Shown here piece after piece: positions 15,027 to 24,028 of a stretch of DNA of 35,330 bases. Position 1 is the stretch's first letter. Every line of letters begins with the position of its first letter. The translations under genes were made by a program, and so were the position numbers. Below the pieces are notes generated by a model. The model was not told where the DNA came from and did not search any database. It worked only from the letters and a program-made list of their open reading frames with translations. Location of the stretch: the NCBI GenBank assembly GCA_018823105.1, contig JAHJJH010000019.1:1-35330 (forward strand), in the 5' to 3' direction. The DNA is from Verrucomicrobiota bacterium (GTDB lineage: Bacteria > Verrucomicrobiota > Kiritimatiellia > CAIQIC01 > JAGNIJ01).

Positions 15027-17442
15027 CCAGCGGCCGGCAGGCGCTCTTTTTCCCGCCCGGGGTCGAAGGCAGGAAGGCGATGCGAATCGGCCCGTTTTCA
15101 TCGGTTCTCCATGTGGGGATGGATTGCGCGCGGAGGCGCGCCAGCATCTCCCGGTCCGGCTGCCCCCGGATATTTCCGGTTCCCACGCTGATCACGGCGC
15201 AGGCGGGCCGCACCTGCGCCAGCCAGCCCGTGGCGCATGTCCCTTCCGCGCCATGGTCCCCGGCCAGCAACACCGTGGCGCCCAGGTCAAGGGGCTGGTC
15301 GAGCAGATCCTGCTCCACGGCCCTGTCCGCGCCGCCCATGATCAGCACCGCCGTGGCCTCCCGGCCCACGCGCAGCACCAGCGAGGCTTCGTTCGCTCGG
15401 CGGTAGGTCCGGTCGCCGGGAGGATGCAGCGCCTCCCATTCCAGGCCGCCGGGGAAAAGGCCGCGATCGCCCCGGGTCAATATCCGGAGAGGAATACCAC
15501 GGCGGCGGATGTCCGCCATGAGGGCCCGGTATGGCACGGACCGGTCCAGATGCGGTGAACACCACACCTCGCCGACAGGAAACTCATCCATCAGCGCTTT
15601 GGCGCCACCGATATGCTCGGCGTCTCCGTGGGTCAGCACCAGGGCGTAAAGGCGGTTGACGCCGTGGCGGCGCAGATGGCGGATCACCTCGCGCGACGAG
15701 AATCGGGGACCCGTATCCACCAGCACGTCCCGGGATCCCGGGAGGTTGAGAAAGACCGCCTGGCCCTGGCCGACGTCCAGCACGTCCGCGTGCGCGGCGT
15801 CGCTACGGAGGTAGCCTCCGAGGCCGATGGCCAGGGCCGCTACGCCGGCGGCTGCGATCCCGATTCGGCGACGCGCCATCCGCAACAGGGCCATCCAGCC
15901 AAACCAGGCGGCCATGAACCAGGCGGGCGGCGTGGGGACATAGGTATATCCCCAGCGGAAACTGGAAAACCATTCGATGCCGCCGAGCAGGATGGAAATG
16001 AAGACCCGGTTGGCGTGGTTGAATACCTCGGCCAGCCAGGCCGACAGGCCGCCGAACAGGATGGAAAGAATCCCCGTCATCAAAACAACGAACGAAAGCG
16101 GGATGACCAGCAGGTTCCCGGGCAGCGCCAGCGGCGCGATCAGGTTGAAGAAGCGGGCGGTCAGCGGAGCGGTCGTGATCCATACCGCGCTGGTGGCCAG
16201 GAGCAGCGAGGCGACATACAGCGCCGCCTGCCGGGTTCGCCGTTTCCACCTGGACTCCGGAGGGGCCCAGGGATCCGCCTTCAATCTCCCGGCAATCGGA
16301 CGCATCCAGAGGGGGTACCACATCATCAGGGCGGCCACGGCCGAGAAGGAGAACAGGAAACCGAGATCCGTCAATTGGAGCGGCGCGAACAGGAGGATCA
16401 GGATGGCCGCCAGCGCCAGCGCGGAAGGCCCGTCCGGCCGCCGATGAAACAGGGGGCCGGCCCAGAAGAGCAGCGCCATGATGGTGGCCCGAAGCGTGCT
16501 GGCGCTCATTCCGGTGACGATCGCGTACACCACCAGGGCGGGCGCCAGGTAGAGCGCCCAGTGCTGCCGGGAGCGGCCCAGGGCTTTCAGCAGGGCCGTG
16601 ATCAGCACCACCATGATCCCGACGTGCAGCCCTGAAATGGCGATGATGTGCAGGGTGCCCGTCGTCGAGAAAGCGCGGAGAAGCTTCGGCGACAGTTCCT
16701 GCCGGTAGCCGAGCAGCAGCGTGCGCAGCAGCGCCGCGGCGTCGGGCTGGCGCTCCAGACCCCGGCCCAGGATGTCAAAACACGCGCGTCGCTGGGCCAG
16801 GCACCATGAGACGAATCCCCACCCGTGTCCGCGCGAAAGCCTCCGGCCTCCCTCCGCGTCGGGCCGCATGAAACACACGAAGCCGCCCCGACCGTTTTCG
16901 AACCGAGCCCGGCGCTCCAGCACGCCCTGCCAGATCCACCGCTCACCGTATCGCGGCTCCAGACTGCCGGCCTCCGTTCGCCAATAGAACGCCACGCGTC
17001 CGCGCGCCCGTTCCCAACAGGTCCGACGTCGTATCCCCTCTACCCGAAGATGGAAGCGATGCAAGACCTGTCCCTTCCGGCGGGCGGGCGTGGTGATCGA
17101 GTCGCCGGTGACCATACCGATCAGTTCAACCTGTTCGCGGTCGCGGGTCATCAAGGCCGGCAGTTCGCGGGCGGACGGGCTTTTGGCCGCCAGCGAGCCG
17201 TGCATGCATCCGACCAAAAAGACGGCGATCCCCGTCAATAACGAGCCCCAGGCGGCTTGCCGGAACATGACGGCCGCGACGGCCAGGAACGCGGCAGCGA
17301 CCCCCAACCAGGGAAGGGGCGCGTTAAAAAACAGCCCGGTGCCGACCCCGGCCAGGAAAAAGATCGCCAGGCCGATGAGCGGTCGTCTCGGGAATCCCGG
17401 CCGGCCGGTATCCATCGCCACATCCATGGGTTGGGCCGCCAT
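14962..17442 (-). CDS. comEC: ComEC/Rec2 family DNA uptake channel protein
   Basis: This 826-residue polytopic inner-membrane protein matches ComEC, the channel that brings single-stranded DNA into the cytoplasm during natural transformation. The N-terminal third has several hydrophobic helices and an OB-like soluble segment (about 95-210). The Competence domain covers about 230-500 and includes LHIIAISGLHVGIMVVLITA. The C-terminal metallo-beta-lactamase-like domain starts near DVLDVGQGQAVFLN. Its metal motifs are altered: THGDAEHIGG has Glu where Asp is usual, and AGDHGAEG has Asp where a His is usual. VISVGTGNIRGQP is conserved. The ATG at 17442 lies six bases after the thiD stop, so the two genes form an operon. 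The 3' end overlaps the convergent TPR gene. No other competence genes are in the window. Confidence 0.93.
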   Translation of the reverse strand: MAAQPMDVAMDTGRPGFPRRPLIGLAIFFLAGVGTGLFFNAPLPWLGVAAAFLAVAAVMFRQAAWGSLLTGIAVFLVGCMHGSLAAKSPSARELPALMTRDREQVELIGMVTGDSITTPARRKGQVLHRFHLRVEGIRRRTCWERARGRVAFYWRTEAGSLEPRYGERWIWQGVLERRARFENGRGGFVCFMRPDAEGGRRLSRGHGWGFVSWCLAQRRACFDILGRGLERQPDAAALLRTLLLGYRQELSPKLLRAFSTTGTLHIIAISGLHVGIMVVLITALLKALGRSRQHWALYLAPALVVYAIVTGMSASTLRATIMALLFWAGPLFHRRPDGPSALALAAILILLFAPLQLTDLGFLFSFSAVAALMMWYPLWMRPIAGRLKADPWAPPESRWKRRTRQAALYVASLLLATSAVWITTAPLTARFFNLIAPLALPGNLLVIPLSFVVLMTGILSILFGGLSAWLAEVFNHANRVFISILLGGIEWFSSFRWGYTYVPTPPAWFMAAWFGWMALLRMARRRIGIAAAGVAALAIGLGGYLRSDAAHADVLDVGQGQAVFLNLPGSRDVLVDTGPRFSSREVIRHLRRHGVNRLYALVLTHGDAEHIGGAKALMDEFPVGEVWCSPHLDRSVPYRALMADIRRRGIPLRILTRGDRGLFPGGLEWEALHPPGDRTYRRANEASLVLRVGREATAVLIMGGADRAVEQDLLDQPLDLGATVLLAGDHGAEGTCATGWLAQVRPACAVISVGTGNIRGQPDREMLARLRAQSIPTWRTDENGPIRIAFLPSTPGGKKSACRPLVSLEPPAPAESPQKPDRSEAD

Positions 17443-17448
17443 GGCGGT

Positions 17449-18273
17449 TCAGGCCGGGGGTTTGGTTTCGTAGTTCGCCAGGAAATGGAGGGGCCAGTGC
17501 GCGCCGGCCGGACGCGCCGATTCCAGGGCTTGGCGCACGTAGGCCCGCGCCTGGGTGACGGCATCATCCAGCAAGCGGCCTTTGGCCAGACCGGCCGTGA
17601 TAGCCGCGGAGAAGGCGCAACCCGCGCCGTGCGTCTCTACGGCGGGTAGGCGGGGACCGGTCATCACGAGTTCCTGGCCCTCGTCGTACAGCACGTCCGT
17701 AATCTCCTCGCCCCCCAGATGTCCGCCCTTGATGACGCAGGCCACGTCGTAACGGTCGCCGATTTCCCGCGCCGCTTCGCGCATTTGTTCGACAGACTCG
17801 ATGGTGTGGCCGCAGAGGATACGCGCCTCGTCCAGATTGGGGGTGATCACCCGGGCCTGGGGCAGTAAGTCGCTGCAGAGGGCTTCAATGGCATCCGGCT
17901 CCAGCAGGCGGGCGCCCGAGGCGGCGACCATGACCGGATCCACGACCAGGATGGGAATGCCCTGTTGCACGTCGGCGGCGGCTACGGCCCGGATAATAGG
18001 AGTGGAATACAGCATGCCGGTTTTGGCCGCGGCAATGGGGAATGCATCGCACACGGTTTTAATCTGTTGCGCCACGAATTGGGAGGGCAAGGCTTCGATA
18101 CCGGTGACTTGGCGGGGATTCTGGGCCGTCACGCAGGTCAGCGCGCAGGTGCCGAACACCTCGAACGCTGCGAAGGTCAGCAGGTCCGCCTGAATTCCTG
18201 CGCCGCCCCCGCTGTCCGACCCTGCGATGGTCAAGGCCACGGGCCAGGCCGGGCGCTGGGTGGAATCGTTCAT
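17449..18273 (-). CDS. thiD: Hydroxymethylpyrimidine/phosphomethylpyrimidine kinase ThiD
   Basis: ThiD phosphorylates HMP and then HMP-phosphate to HMP-PP, the pyrimidine half of thiamine. The 274-residue length is normal. The ribokinase-like fold is shown by LTIAGSDSGGGAGIQADLLTF at about residues 14-34, VVDPVMVAASG, and TPNLDEARIL. The anion hole and catalytic motif THGAGCAFSAAI has Cys219 in the expected place; Ala replaces the common Thr in HGTGC. It is the first gene of a pair with comEC. No TPP riboswitch motif was found upstream, and no other thiamine genes are nearby. A weak promoter lies just ahead of the start. Confidence 0.96.
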   Translation of the reverse strand: MNDSTQRPAWPVALTIAGSDSGGGAGIQADLLTFAAFEVFGTCALTCVTAQNPRQVTGIEALPSQFVAQQIKTVCDAFPIAAAKTGMLYSTPIIRAVAAADVQQGIPILVVDPVMVAASGARLLEPDAIEALCSDLLPQARVITPNLDEARILCGHTIESVEQMREAAREIGDRYDVACVIKGGHLGGEEITDVLYDEGQELVMTGPRLPAVETHGAGCAFSAAITAGLAKGRLLDDAVTQARAYVRQALESARPAGAHWPLHFLANYETKPPA

Positions 18274-18282
18274 CCTGCCTGC

Positions 18283-18310
18283 AGCCTAGCCCGAAATGCC
18301 GGGGCGTCAA
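18283..18310 (-). promoter_or_regulatory. Possible promoter of thiD-comEC
   Basis: On the minus strand TTGACG (complement of 18305-18310) and TAGGCT (complement of 18283-18288) are 16 bases apart. The -35 is strong and the -10 weak. The transcript would start only a few bases before the ATG at 18273, so the leader would be very short. Confidence 0.35.
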
Positions 18311-18401
18311 GCCGGCAGCCAGCCGGCACTCCTCCGGCGCGCAATCCGGACCAAGAGGGAAGGGCTTTGAAAAACGGTTGACGCAATGAAAAAGTGCATG
18401 A

Positions 18402-19530
<1,129 letters not shown>

Positions 19531-19558
19531 GTGTCAGGTGTCGGGTGTCAGGTGTCAG
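19531..19558. repeat. Heptanucleotide repeat, four units of GTGTCAG
   Basis: Four head-to-tail 7-mers, GTGTCAG, GTGTCGG, GTGTCAG and GTGTCAG, start on the base after the gap stop codon. The reverse complement CTGACAC also occurs in the repeat at 25921-25948. It fills part of the 102-base gap-pgk spacer. Confidence 0.9.
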
Positions 19559-19632
19559 CCCGGGGAGAACTCCGGGCACTTGACGTCCATCCTGATCCTT
19601 GGACCCCCGAACCCCATCGTGAGGAGAAGCAG

Positions 19633-20886
19633 ATGAACAAACTGACCGTTCGCGACGTGGACTTCAAGGGCCGGCGCGTCCTGTGCCGCGTGGACTTCAA
19701 CGTCCCGATCAAGGACGGGGTGGTCAACGACAATACCCGGATCAGCGCGGCCCTGCCGACGATCAAGTATGTTCTGGATCAGGGAGGGGCGCTGGTGCTG
19801 ATGAGCCACCTGGGCCGCCCCAAGGGCAAGGGATACGAGACGGAGTTCAGTCTCAAGCCCGTGGCCGGACGCCTGCAGGAACTGCTGGGTCGCCCGGTGA
19901 AGTTCGGGCCGGACTGCATCGGTCCCGACACGCTGGCCATGGCCCGGGCCCTCAAGCCGGGCGAGGTCCTGCTGGTCGAGAACACGCGCTTCTATCCCGA
20001 TGAGGGTAAGGCCAAGGTGGCCGATACGGCGACGGAGGAAGAGAAGAAGGCCGCCAAGGCAGAGATGAAGAAGAAGCAGGCCGATCTGGCCGCGAAACTG
20101 GCGCCGCTGGGCGACGGTGAAATCTTTATCAACGATGCCTTCGGGTCCGCCCACCGCGCGCATGCCTCGACGGCGCTGGTCTGCAAGTATTACAAGAAGA
20201 ACGTCGCCGGCTTCCTCATGGAGAAGGAAATCGACTTCATGGGCCGCGCGCTCTCGAATCCGGAGAAGCCCTTTGTGGCGATCCTCGGCGGCGCCAAGGT
20301 CAGCGACAAGGTCAATGTCATCACCAACCTGCTGACGAAGGTCGACTCGCTGATCGTCGGCGGCGCCATGGCCTACACCTTCTACCGCGCCAAGGGCCTG
20401 CCCACGGGCAAGTCACTGGTCGAGGAAGACAAGGTGGACCTGGCGAAGGATATCCTGGCCAGGGCCCAGGCCGCCGGGGTGAAACTTCTGCTGCCGGTGG
20501 ACAATGTGATCGCGGACAAGTTCGATGCCGCGGCGCAGACAAAGACTGTCGGCGAGAAGATTGACGAAGGCTGGCTGGCGCTGGATATCGGTCCGAAGAG
20601 CGCGGAGCTCTTTGCGGCGGAGATCCGGAAGGCGAAGACGGTGGTCTGGAACGGGCCGATGGGCTGTTTCGAGATGGCCCCGTTCGCCGCCGGCACGCTG
20701 GCCATCGCGAAGGCCGTAGCCGGGACGAAATGCTTGAGCATCATCGGCGGTGGTGACAGCGTGAGCGCGGTCAACAAGAGCGGCCTGGCCGGCAAAATGA
20801 GCCACATCAGCACCGGCGGCGGAGCGAGCCTCGAGTTCCTGGAAGGCAAACAGTTGCCGGGTGTCGTCGCGCTGACGGACAAGTGA
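19633..20886 (+). CDS. pgk: Phosphoglycerate kinase
   Basis: PGK makes ATP from 1,3-bisphosphoglycerate in glycolysis. The ATG at 19633 has GAGGAG six bases upstream and gives the standard start MNKLTVRDVDFKGRRVLCRV; the longer upstream frame is not coding. The 417-residue product has VDFNVPIKDG, MSHLGRPKG, ENTRFYP, NDAFGSAHRAHAST, and the C-terminal nucleotide loop GGGDSVSAV followed by STGGGASLEFLEG. Compared with typical PGKs of about 390-400 residues, there is an extra Lys/Glu/Ala-rich stretch at about 125-158, in the loop between ENTRFYP and the GD.IFINDAF segment. This probably forms a charged helical extension. The gene is second in the gap-pgk-tpiA-secG cluster. Confidence 0.97.
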   Translation: MNKLTVRDVDFKGRRVLCRVDFNVPIKDGVVNDNTRISAALPTIKYVLDQGGALVLMSHLGRPKGKGYETEFSLKPVAGRLQELLGRPVKFGPDCIGPDTLAMARALKPGEVLLVENTRFYPDEGKAKVADTATEEEKKAAKAEMKKKQADLAAKLAPLGDGEIFINDAFGSAHRAHASTALVCKYYKKNVAGFLMEKEIDFMGRALSNPEKPFVAILGGAKVSDKVNVITNLLTKVDSLIVGGAMAYTFYRAKGLPTGKSLVEEDKVDLAKDILARAQAAGVKLLLPVDNVIADKFDAAAQTKTVGEKIDEGWLALDIGPKSAELFAAEIRKAKTVVWNGPMGCFEMAPFAAGTLAIAKAVAGTKCLSIIGGGDSVSAVNKSGLAGKMSHISTGGGASLEFLEGKQLPGVVALTDK

Positions 20887-20901
20887 CAGCATGACAAATG
20901 G

Positions 20902-20953
20902 GTAGGGCGCGCTCGCCGAGCGCGCCGCGGCGGCTTGAGCCAAGCCGCCCTAC
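20902..20953. repeat. REP/BIME-like double hairpin bounded by GTAGGGC...GCCCTAC
   Basis: The 52-base unit begins GTAGGGCG and ends CGCCCTAC. Inside are two perfect hairpins, GGCGCGCT-CGCCG-AGCGCGCC and GGCGGCTTG-AGC-CAAGCCGCC. It occupies most of the pgk-tpiA spacer and could modulate readthrough or mRNA stability. It shares ends and plan with 12563-12620. Confidence 0.8.
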
Positions 20954-20985
20954 CACGGGAAATCGGCAAACACAGGACATATACC

Positions 20986-21741
20986 ATGCGTAAACCCATC
21001 GTGGCCGGAAACTGGAAGATGAATAAGACCGTTGCCGAGGCGCTGGCCCTGGTCGAAGAGATCAAGGCCGGGATGCAGGGCCTGGACGGGGTGGACGTGG
21101 TCCTGTGCCCTCCAAGCACCGCGCTGCAGGCGATCGGGCAGGCCATCGCGGGCACGAAACTCGACCTGGGCGCACAGAATATGCACTGGGAGAAATCCGG
21201 CGCGTTCACGGGCGAGGTGTCCGCATCCATGATCCGGGAACTGGGTTGTCACTATATCATCCTGGGCCACAGTGAGCGCCGGCAGTACTTCAAAGAGACG
21301 GACGAGATGGTCAACAAAAAGGCCCGGGCAGCGCTGGCGGCGGGCCTGCATCCGATTGTCTGTGTCGGGGAACTCCTGGACGAACGCGAGTCGGGGCGGA
21401 CGGAAGCGGTAGTCGGCGCGCAGGTGCGCGGGAGCCTGGCGGGCTTGAGCGGCCAGGACCTGCTGAAGACCGTCGTCGCGTACGAGCCGGTCTGGGCCAT
21501 CGGCACCGGCAAGACCGCGTCGCCGGCCCAGGCGCAGGAAGTCCACGCGTTCCTCCGGCGCCTCCTGAAGGAGCTGTCGGACGATCACATCGCGCAGTCG
21601 GTCCGCCTCCAGTATGGCGGAAGCGTGAAGGCGTCCAACGCCGCGGAGTTGTTCCACCAACCGGATATTGACGGCGGGCTCATCGGCGGCGCGAGCCTCG
21701 ACGCGGGTTCTTTCCTTGCCATTGCCCGGGGCGCCCTGTAA
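20986..21741 (+). CDS. tpiA: Triosephosphate isomerase
   Basis: TIM interconverts dihydroxyacetone phosphate and glyceraldehyde-3-phosphate. The 251-residue length is standard. The catalytic residues are in place: Lys11 in AGNWKMNKT, His95 in [10 protein letters not shown], and Glu167 in [20 protein letters not shown]. The phosphate loop [10 protein letters not shown] and [14 protein letters not shown] complete the barrel. The ATG at 20986 follows AGGA by about eight bases; an upstream in-frame start at 20935 would run through the REP-like element and is rejected. It is third in the glycolytic cluster. Confidence 0.98.
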   Translation: MRKPIVAGNWKMNKTVAEALALVEEIKAGMQGLDGVDVVLCPPSTALQAIGQAIAGTKLDLGAQNMHWEKSGAFTGEVSASMIRELGCHYIILGHSERRQYFKETDEMVNKKARAALAAGLHPIVCVGELLDERESGRTEAVVGAQVRGSLAGLSGQDLLKTVVAYEPVWAIGTGKTASPAQAQEVHAFLRRLLKELSDDHIAQSVRLQYGGSVKASNAAELFHQPDIDGGLIGGASLDAGSFLAIARGAL

Positions 21742-21768
21742 TGGTTTCTACGGAAAGCGGGGGCTGTT

Positions 21769-22200
21769 ATGCTGACTAAAATTATCCTGATTGGCGTCGA
21801 AATGATCTGCAGCCTGGCCCTCATCGGCCTGATCCTGCTCCAGCAGTCCAAGAGCGGGGGGCTGGGGCTGGCCTTCGGCGCCGGCATGGGCGAAAGCCTG
21901 TTCGGTTCGCGGGCCGGCAACATCCTGACCAAGCTGACGATCATCTTTGCCGTCGTCTTCATGGTGAACACCGTGCTGCTGGCGCTGGTCTATTCCGGCG
22001 AGCACACGCAGTCGCTGATGAGCAGCCAGATGCGGCCCCCGGCGGCTCCGTCGGGACCGATTACCGGACCGGTTCCCTCTGCTCCTATGCCGTCCGGCGT
22101 AAGCATGCAGGAAATCCCGATGGAGCAGCCGGCGGCTCCAGTCGAGCCAGCGGCCCCGCCGCCGAAGATCGAAAGCGAGCCTGTCCCGGTCGCCGAATAG
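21769..22200 (+). CDS. secG: Preprotein translocase subunit SecG
   Basis: SecG is the small accessory subunit of the SecYEG translocon in the inner membrane. The 143-residue product has two transmembrane helices at about 2-22 and 52-75, joined by the conserved loop LLQQSKSGGLGLAFGAGMGE and followed by SLFGSRAGNILTK, the family signature. After the second helix is a Pro/Ala-rich tail of about 60 residues with no known domain, which makes it longer than the usual 75-110 residues. It sits 27 bases after tpiA, a very common linkage in bacteria. The transporter genes begin 13 bases later. Confidence 0.95.
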   Translation: MLTKIILIGVEMICSLALIGLILLQQSKSGGLGLAFGAGMGESLFGSRAGNILTKLTIIFAVVFMVNTVLLALVYSGEHTQSLMSSQMRPPAAPSGPITGPVPSAPMPSGVSMQEIPMEQPAAPVEPAAPPPKIESEPVPVAE

Positions 22201-22213
22201 GTCCGCGAGCCGC

Positions 22214-24028
22214 GTGAAAGCGCCGGCGCCAACACCCTCCCGAGTACGTTCCGGGGGGGTGGTTTGTTTCTGGGCCGGCCTTGCTGTGGCACTTCTGTTC
22301 CCGGCCCTGGTCCTTCTGATTTCCGCCTGCGGTGAGCGTTCGCCCTCGACCGCGGAAAATATTTGGCACGGTCAGACGGCACGTATCCGGACTTTTGATC
22401 CGGCGCGCGCCGCGGACGTCGCCTCCGCACAGGCCGTCAGCCGCGTCTATGAAGGGCTTTTGCAGTACGCCTATCTTGATCGCCCTTACCGGGTGGAGCC
22501 GTTGCTGGCCGAGGCCCTGCCTGAGATCTCGCCGGATGGATTGATCTACACGTTCCGAATCCGGCGCGGCCTCTACTTCCAGGACGATCCTTGCTTCGTG
22601 GCGTCGGGGGGCAAGGGGCGCGAACTGGAGGCGGAGGATTTTGTCTATTCCATCAAACGCCTGGCGGATCGCAAGACGGCCTCTTCGGGGTACTGGATTT
22701 TCCGGGACCGGATCCTGGGCCTCGACGATTTCCGGGCCGCCTCGGATGGCGTTGAAGCCACCGACTATGCCCGGCCCGTAGAGGGGCTGTACGCGCCCGA
22801 CCCGCACACGCTGCAAATCCGGCTGACCCGGCCCTATCCGCAACTGGCCTGGGTGCTCACGATGCCTTATGCCGCGGCGGTTCCGCGTGAGGCCGTGGAA
22901 TCTTACGGCCGCGAGTTTGATCGGCATCCCGTCGGCACCGGCCCGTTCATCCTGGCCTCCTGGCGGCCGAATCACCATGTGGAATTCGTCCGCAATCCCA
23001 AGTGGGCCGAGACGGGCCGCGTGGAGCGACATCCTGCTGCGGACGCGTCCATTCCGCTGGTGGATCGCGTGATGCTCTATGTCATTGGCGACCCGGCGAC
23101 GGCCTGGCTGATGTTCCTGGACGGGCGCCTGGAGATTTCCGGGATCTCACGCGACAACTGGGACGCTGTTTTCGGCGGCGGCCGCGAACTGGGCGCGGAG
23201 TTGACGGCGAAGGATATCCAGTGGGTTCGCGCGTCTACGCTGGACCTTTACTATATCGGTTTCAACATGGACGATCCCGTGGTAGGGCCGAATCGCCGGC
23301 TGCGGCAGGCGCTGACGCGCGCCTTCAACTCCGAAGAGTGGGCCCGGTTTTATAACGGGCGGGTGGTGCGGCCCAACGGCCCCATTCCTCCCGGTGTGGT
23401 CGGCGCCCCCGACGGCCCGGGGCCGTTTCCCTTCGACCTGGAGCACGCGCGCCGCTTGCTGGCCGAGGCCGGCTATCCGGACGGCCGCGATCCGCAAACG
23501 GGCCGGCGTCTCGTCCTGACGCTGGACCTCGGACAGGCGGATAATCCGGAGATGCGCCAATCCACGGATCTGTTCATCCAGTTTATGGACCGGTTGGGGG
23601 TGGTCATCGAACCGCGATACAACAACTGGCCGACGTTCCTGGGCCGGATCGAGCGGCGCCAGGTTCAACTGTTCCGCTTGAGTTGGATCGCCGACTACCC
23701 CGACGCGGAGAATTTCCTGCAGCTCTTCTACAGCCCCAATACCTCGCCGGGTTCCAACCGGAGCAACTACCGGAATCCGGAATTCGACCGGCTTTATGAA
23801 GTCGCGCGCGGCCTGCCGGATTCGAACGAGCGGACGGAGTTGTACCGTCGGATGGCCGCGATCATTCAGGAGGACTGTCCCTGGATCTTCACGCACCACC
23901 CCACGGCCTATGTGCTTCTCCAGCCGTGGGCGTGCCATTATAAATACCACGACTTCCCGTACGGCATGGAAAAATACTATGCTGTTTCACGAAGAACACT
24001 GAACACCGAACACAGAACACTTCCATGA
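22214..24028 (+). CDS. Peptide ABC transporter substrate-binding lipoprotein (SBP family 5), first of two
   Basis: This 604-residue extracytoplasmic solute-binding protein is of the DppA/OppA family. The start is a GTG at 22214; no ATG alternative fits the signal peptide. A hydrophobic stretch ends in a lipobox ISAC with Cys39, so it is probably a lipoprotein. Family-5 features include FDPARAADVASAQAVSRVYE near residue 60 and LEAEDFVYSIKRLAD. The stretches VGTGPFILASW, FNMDDPV, RQALTRAFNSEEWARF and SWIADYPDAENFLQLFY follow. The last residues, RRTLNTEHRTLP, are encoded by a heptamer repeat (23994-24021) and look like an added tail. The stop overlaps the next start (ATGA). It is first in a transporter operon and follows secG by 13 bases. 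The ligand is probably oligopeptides; this is inference. Confidence 0.92.
   Translation: MKAPAPTPSRVRSGGVVCFWAGLAVALLFPALVLLISACGERSPSTAENIWHGQTARIRTFDPARAADVASAQAVSRVYEGLLQYAYLDRPYRVEPLLAEALPEISPDGLIYTFRIRRGLYFQDDPCFVASGGKGRELEAEDFVYSIKRLADRKTASSGYWIFRDRILGLDDFRAASDGVEATDYARPVEGLYAPDPHTLQIRLTRPYPQLAWVLTMPYAAAVPREAVESYGREFDRHPVGTGPFILASWRPNHHVEFVRNPKWAETGRVERHPAADASIPLVDRVMLYVIGDPATAWLMFLDGRLEISGISRDNWDAVFGGGRELGAELTAKDIQWVRASTLDLYYIGFNMDDPVVGPNRRLRQALTRAFNSEEWARFYNGRVVRPNGPIPPGVVGAPDGPGPFPFDLEHARRLLAEAGYPDGRDPQTGRRLVLTLDLGQADNPEMRQSTDLFIQFMDRLGVVIEPRYNNWPTFLGRIERRQVQLFRLSWIADYPDAENFLQLFYSPNTSPGSNRSNYRNPEFDRLYEVARGLPDSNERTELYRRMAAIIQEDCPWIFTHHPTAYVLLQPWACHYKYHDFPYGMEKYYAVSRRTLNTEHRTLP
23994..24021. 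repeat. Heptanucleotide repeat, four units of GAACACN, coding
   Basis: The units GAACACT, GAACACC, GAACACA and GAACACT lie head-to-tail within the final codons of the first binding-protein gene and end four bases before the next start codon. They encode the RTLNTEHRT tail. Confidence 0.9.

Noticed and set aside
18274-18400. TPP riboswitch upstream of thiD
   Set aside because: The conserved CTGAGA and ACCTGATC-type elements are not present, and the spacer is too short once the likely promoter is placed.
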